From NCBI GenBank assembly GCA_003221435.1, contig QHRS01000204.1, forward strand, positions 1-7,164: DNA of 7,164 nucleotides, in the 5' to 3' direction. Within the stretch, counting starts at the first letter, position 1; each line of letters starts with the position of its first letter. The position numbers and the translations under genes are program-made. The notes beneath the pieces are model-generated. The model had not been told where the DNA came from. It worked only from the letters and a program-made list of their open reading frames with translations, and ran no database searches. The DNA comes from Candidatus Rokuibacteriota bacterium. Lineage in GTDB: Bacteria > Methylomirabilota > Methylomirabilia > Rokubacteriales > CSP1-6. Shown one piece after another: positions 6,308-7,164 of this stretch.

Positions 6308-7164
6308 CGCCGATCTTGATGGCCGTCGCCTGCCTGTTCGCCACGATGTTCTTCTCGGCTGCCGAGATGGCCTTCATCGCCGCGAACCGCCTGAAGCTCA
6401 AGCACCTGGCGGAGGAGGGACACGCGGGCGCCCGGCGCTACCTCGACAGCTTCCACCGGCCGGAGCGATTCCTGTCGACGGCGATGATGGGCGTCACGCT
6501 CGCCCACATCATCGCCTCGTCCGTGACCACTTCGACCCTGCTGCCCCGGCTCGGCGCCACCGCGCCGCTCGTCGCCACGCTGGTCCTGACGCCCGTGATG
6601 CTCGTGGCCGGCGAAGTGATCCCGAAGGCCGTCGCGCGCGAGTGGGCGACCACCCTCATCCTCACCCTGTACCGGCCCCTGACCTGGGTGGCGGTGCTGC
6701 TCTACCCCCTCGTTGGCCTCGCCAACGCGATCGTGAGCGGGGTGCTGCGGCCGTTCGGCCAGCGCGGCGCGGACACGCGGAAGTTTGTGTCGCGGGAGGA
6801 GCTGAAGCTGCTGCTCCAGACGGAGCCTGGCGAGGCGGACGTGACCACCCAAGAAGCCGAGATGATCGACAAGATCTTCGACCTCGGCGACACGACCGTC
6901 CGGGAGATCATGGTGCCCCTCGTCGAGGTCGTCGCCGTGCCGGACACCGCCACTCCGGACGAGGCCGTGGCGGTCATCCAGGAGCGCGGCTTCTCGCGGC
7001 TTCCGATCTACCGCCAGCGCGTGACGAACCTCATCGGCGTCCTGACCGTGATGGATCTCTTCCACCGGGGAGGGAGCGCCCGCACGGTCGAGGAGCTGAT
7101 GCGCCAGCCATACTACGTGCCCGAGACGAAGCGCATCGACGACCTGCTCCGCGAGATGCAGCGC
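6304..7164 (+). CDS. CNNM/CBS-domain membrane protein, second of the tandem pair (C-terminus cut by window edge)
   Basis: The 287 visible residues start at ATG 6304, overlapping the previous stop by 4 nt. It is a diverged paralogue of the upstream protein with the same domain order. The CNNM domain (about 1-155) has hydrophobic segments near 3-25, 58-79, 87-108 and 118-148, the motif FFSAAEMAFIAANRLKLK after the first segment, and a normal GEVIPK (103-108) in the third. The second segment reads GVTLAHIIASS, with H68 where the paralogue and the family commonly have Asn. The CBS region (from about 195) shows TVREIMVPLVEVVAV, SRLPIYRQR and LIGVLTVMDLF. The remaining CBS segment and any C-terminal associated domain lie beyond the right edge. 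The coupled pair probably makes two subunits that could form homo- or heterodimers. The substrate is unknown; Mg2+ or Co2+ is the family expectation. Confidence 0.92.
   Translation, partial: MTPILMAVACLFATMFFSAAEMAFIAANRLKLKHLAEEGHAGARRYLDSFHRPERFLSTAMMGVTLAHIIASSVTTSTLLPRLGATAPLVATLVLTPVMLVAGEVIPKAVAREWATTLILTLYRPLTWVAVLLYPLVGLANAIVSGVLRPFGQRGADTRKFVSREELKLLLQTEPGEADVTTQEAEMIDKIFDLGDTTVREIMVPLVEVVAVPDTATPDEAVAVIQERGFSRLPIYRQRVTNLIGVLTVMDLFHRGGSARTVEELMRQPYYVPETKRIDDLLREMQR

Overview
This is a GC-rich bacterial chromosomal stretch with closely packed genes, overlapping start/stop codons and an NtrC-type sigma-54 regulator. That fits a high-GC Gram-negative-like lineage (Deltaproteobacteria, Rokubacteria/Methylomirabilota or similar), but the sequence alone does not fix the taxon. 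I see no rRNA, tRNA, CRISPR array, transposase or phage gene.

Layout: (1) 1-933, minus strand: an NtrC-type response regulator, cut by the left edge within its AAA+ domain. (2) 934-1077: a divergent intergenic region with a short palindrome and weak promoter-like elements on both strands. (3) 1078-1404: a thioredoxin with a WCAPC active site. (4) From about 1443 to 3475: anthranilate synthase, trpE followed by trpG. The junction is abnormal: TrpE homology runs to about 2936 in one frame, and TrpG homology starts at 2939 in another frame without its first beta strand. (5) 3476-3978: about 500 nt with no credible gene. It holds GC-rich hairpins and a 75-nt direct repeat (2.3 copies) built from nested palindromes. 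(6) 3979-5043: thiL, thiamine-monophosphate kinase. (7) 5036-6307 and 6304-7164 (open at the right edge): two tandem CNNM/CBS-domain membrane proteins of the CorC/HlyC type.

The plus-strand genes may form one or two transcription units. The trx-trpE gap is 38 nt, thiL overlaps the first CNNM gene by 8 nt, and the two CNNM genes overlap by 4 nt (ATGA). The gene-free hairpin zone is the natural boundary between the trp and thiL groups. The metabolic themes are tryptophan synthesis from chorismate, thiamine diphosphate synthesis and divalent-cation transport; no shared pathway joins them.

Nothing here is clearly a new biological system. Most worth checking are the trpE-trpG junction (real lesion, assembly error or recoded fusion), the palindromic tandem repeat before thiL, and the different substitutions in conserved motifs of the two CNNM proteins. 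Two real genes, the regulator and the second CNNM protein, run off the window edges; I translated both by hand.
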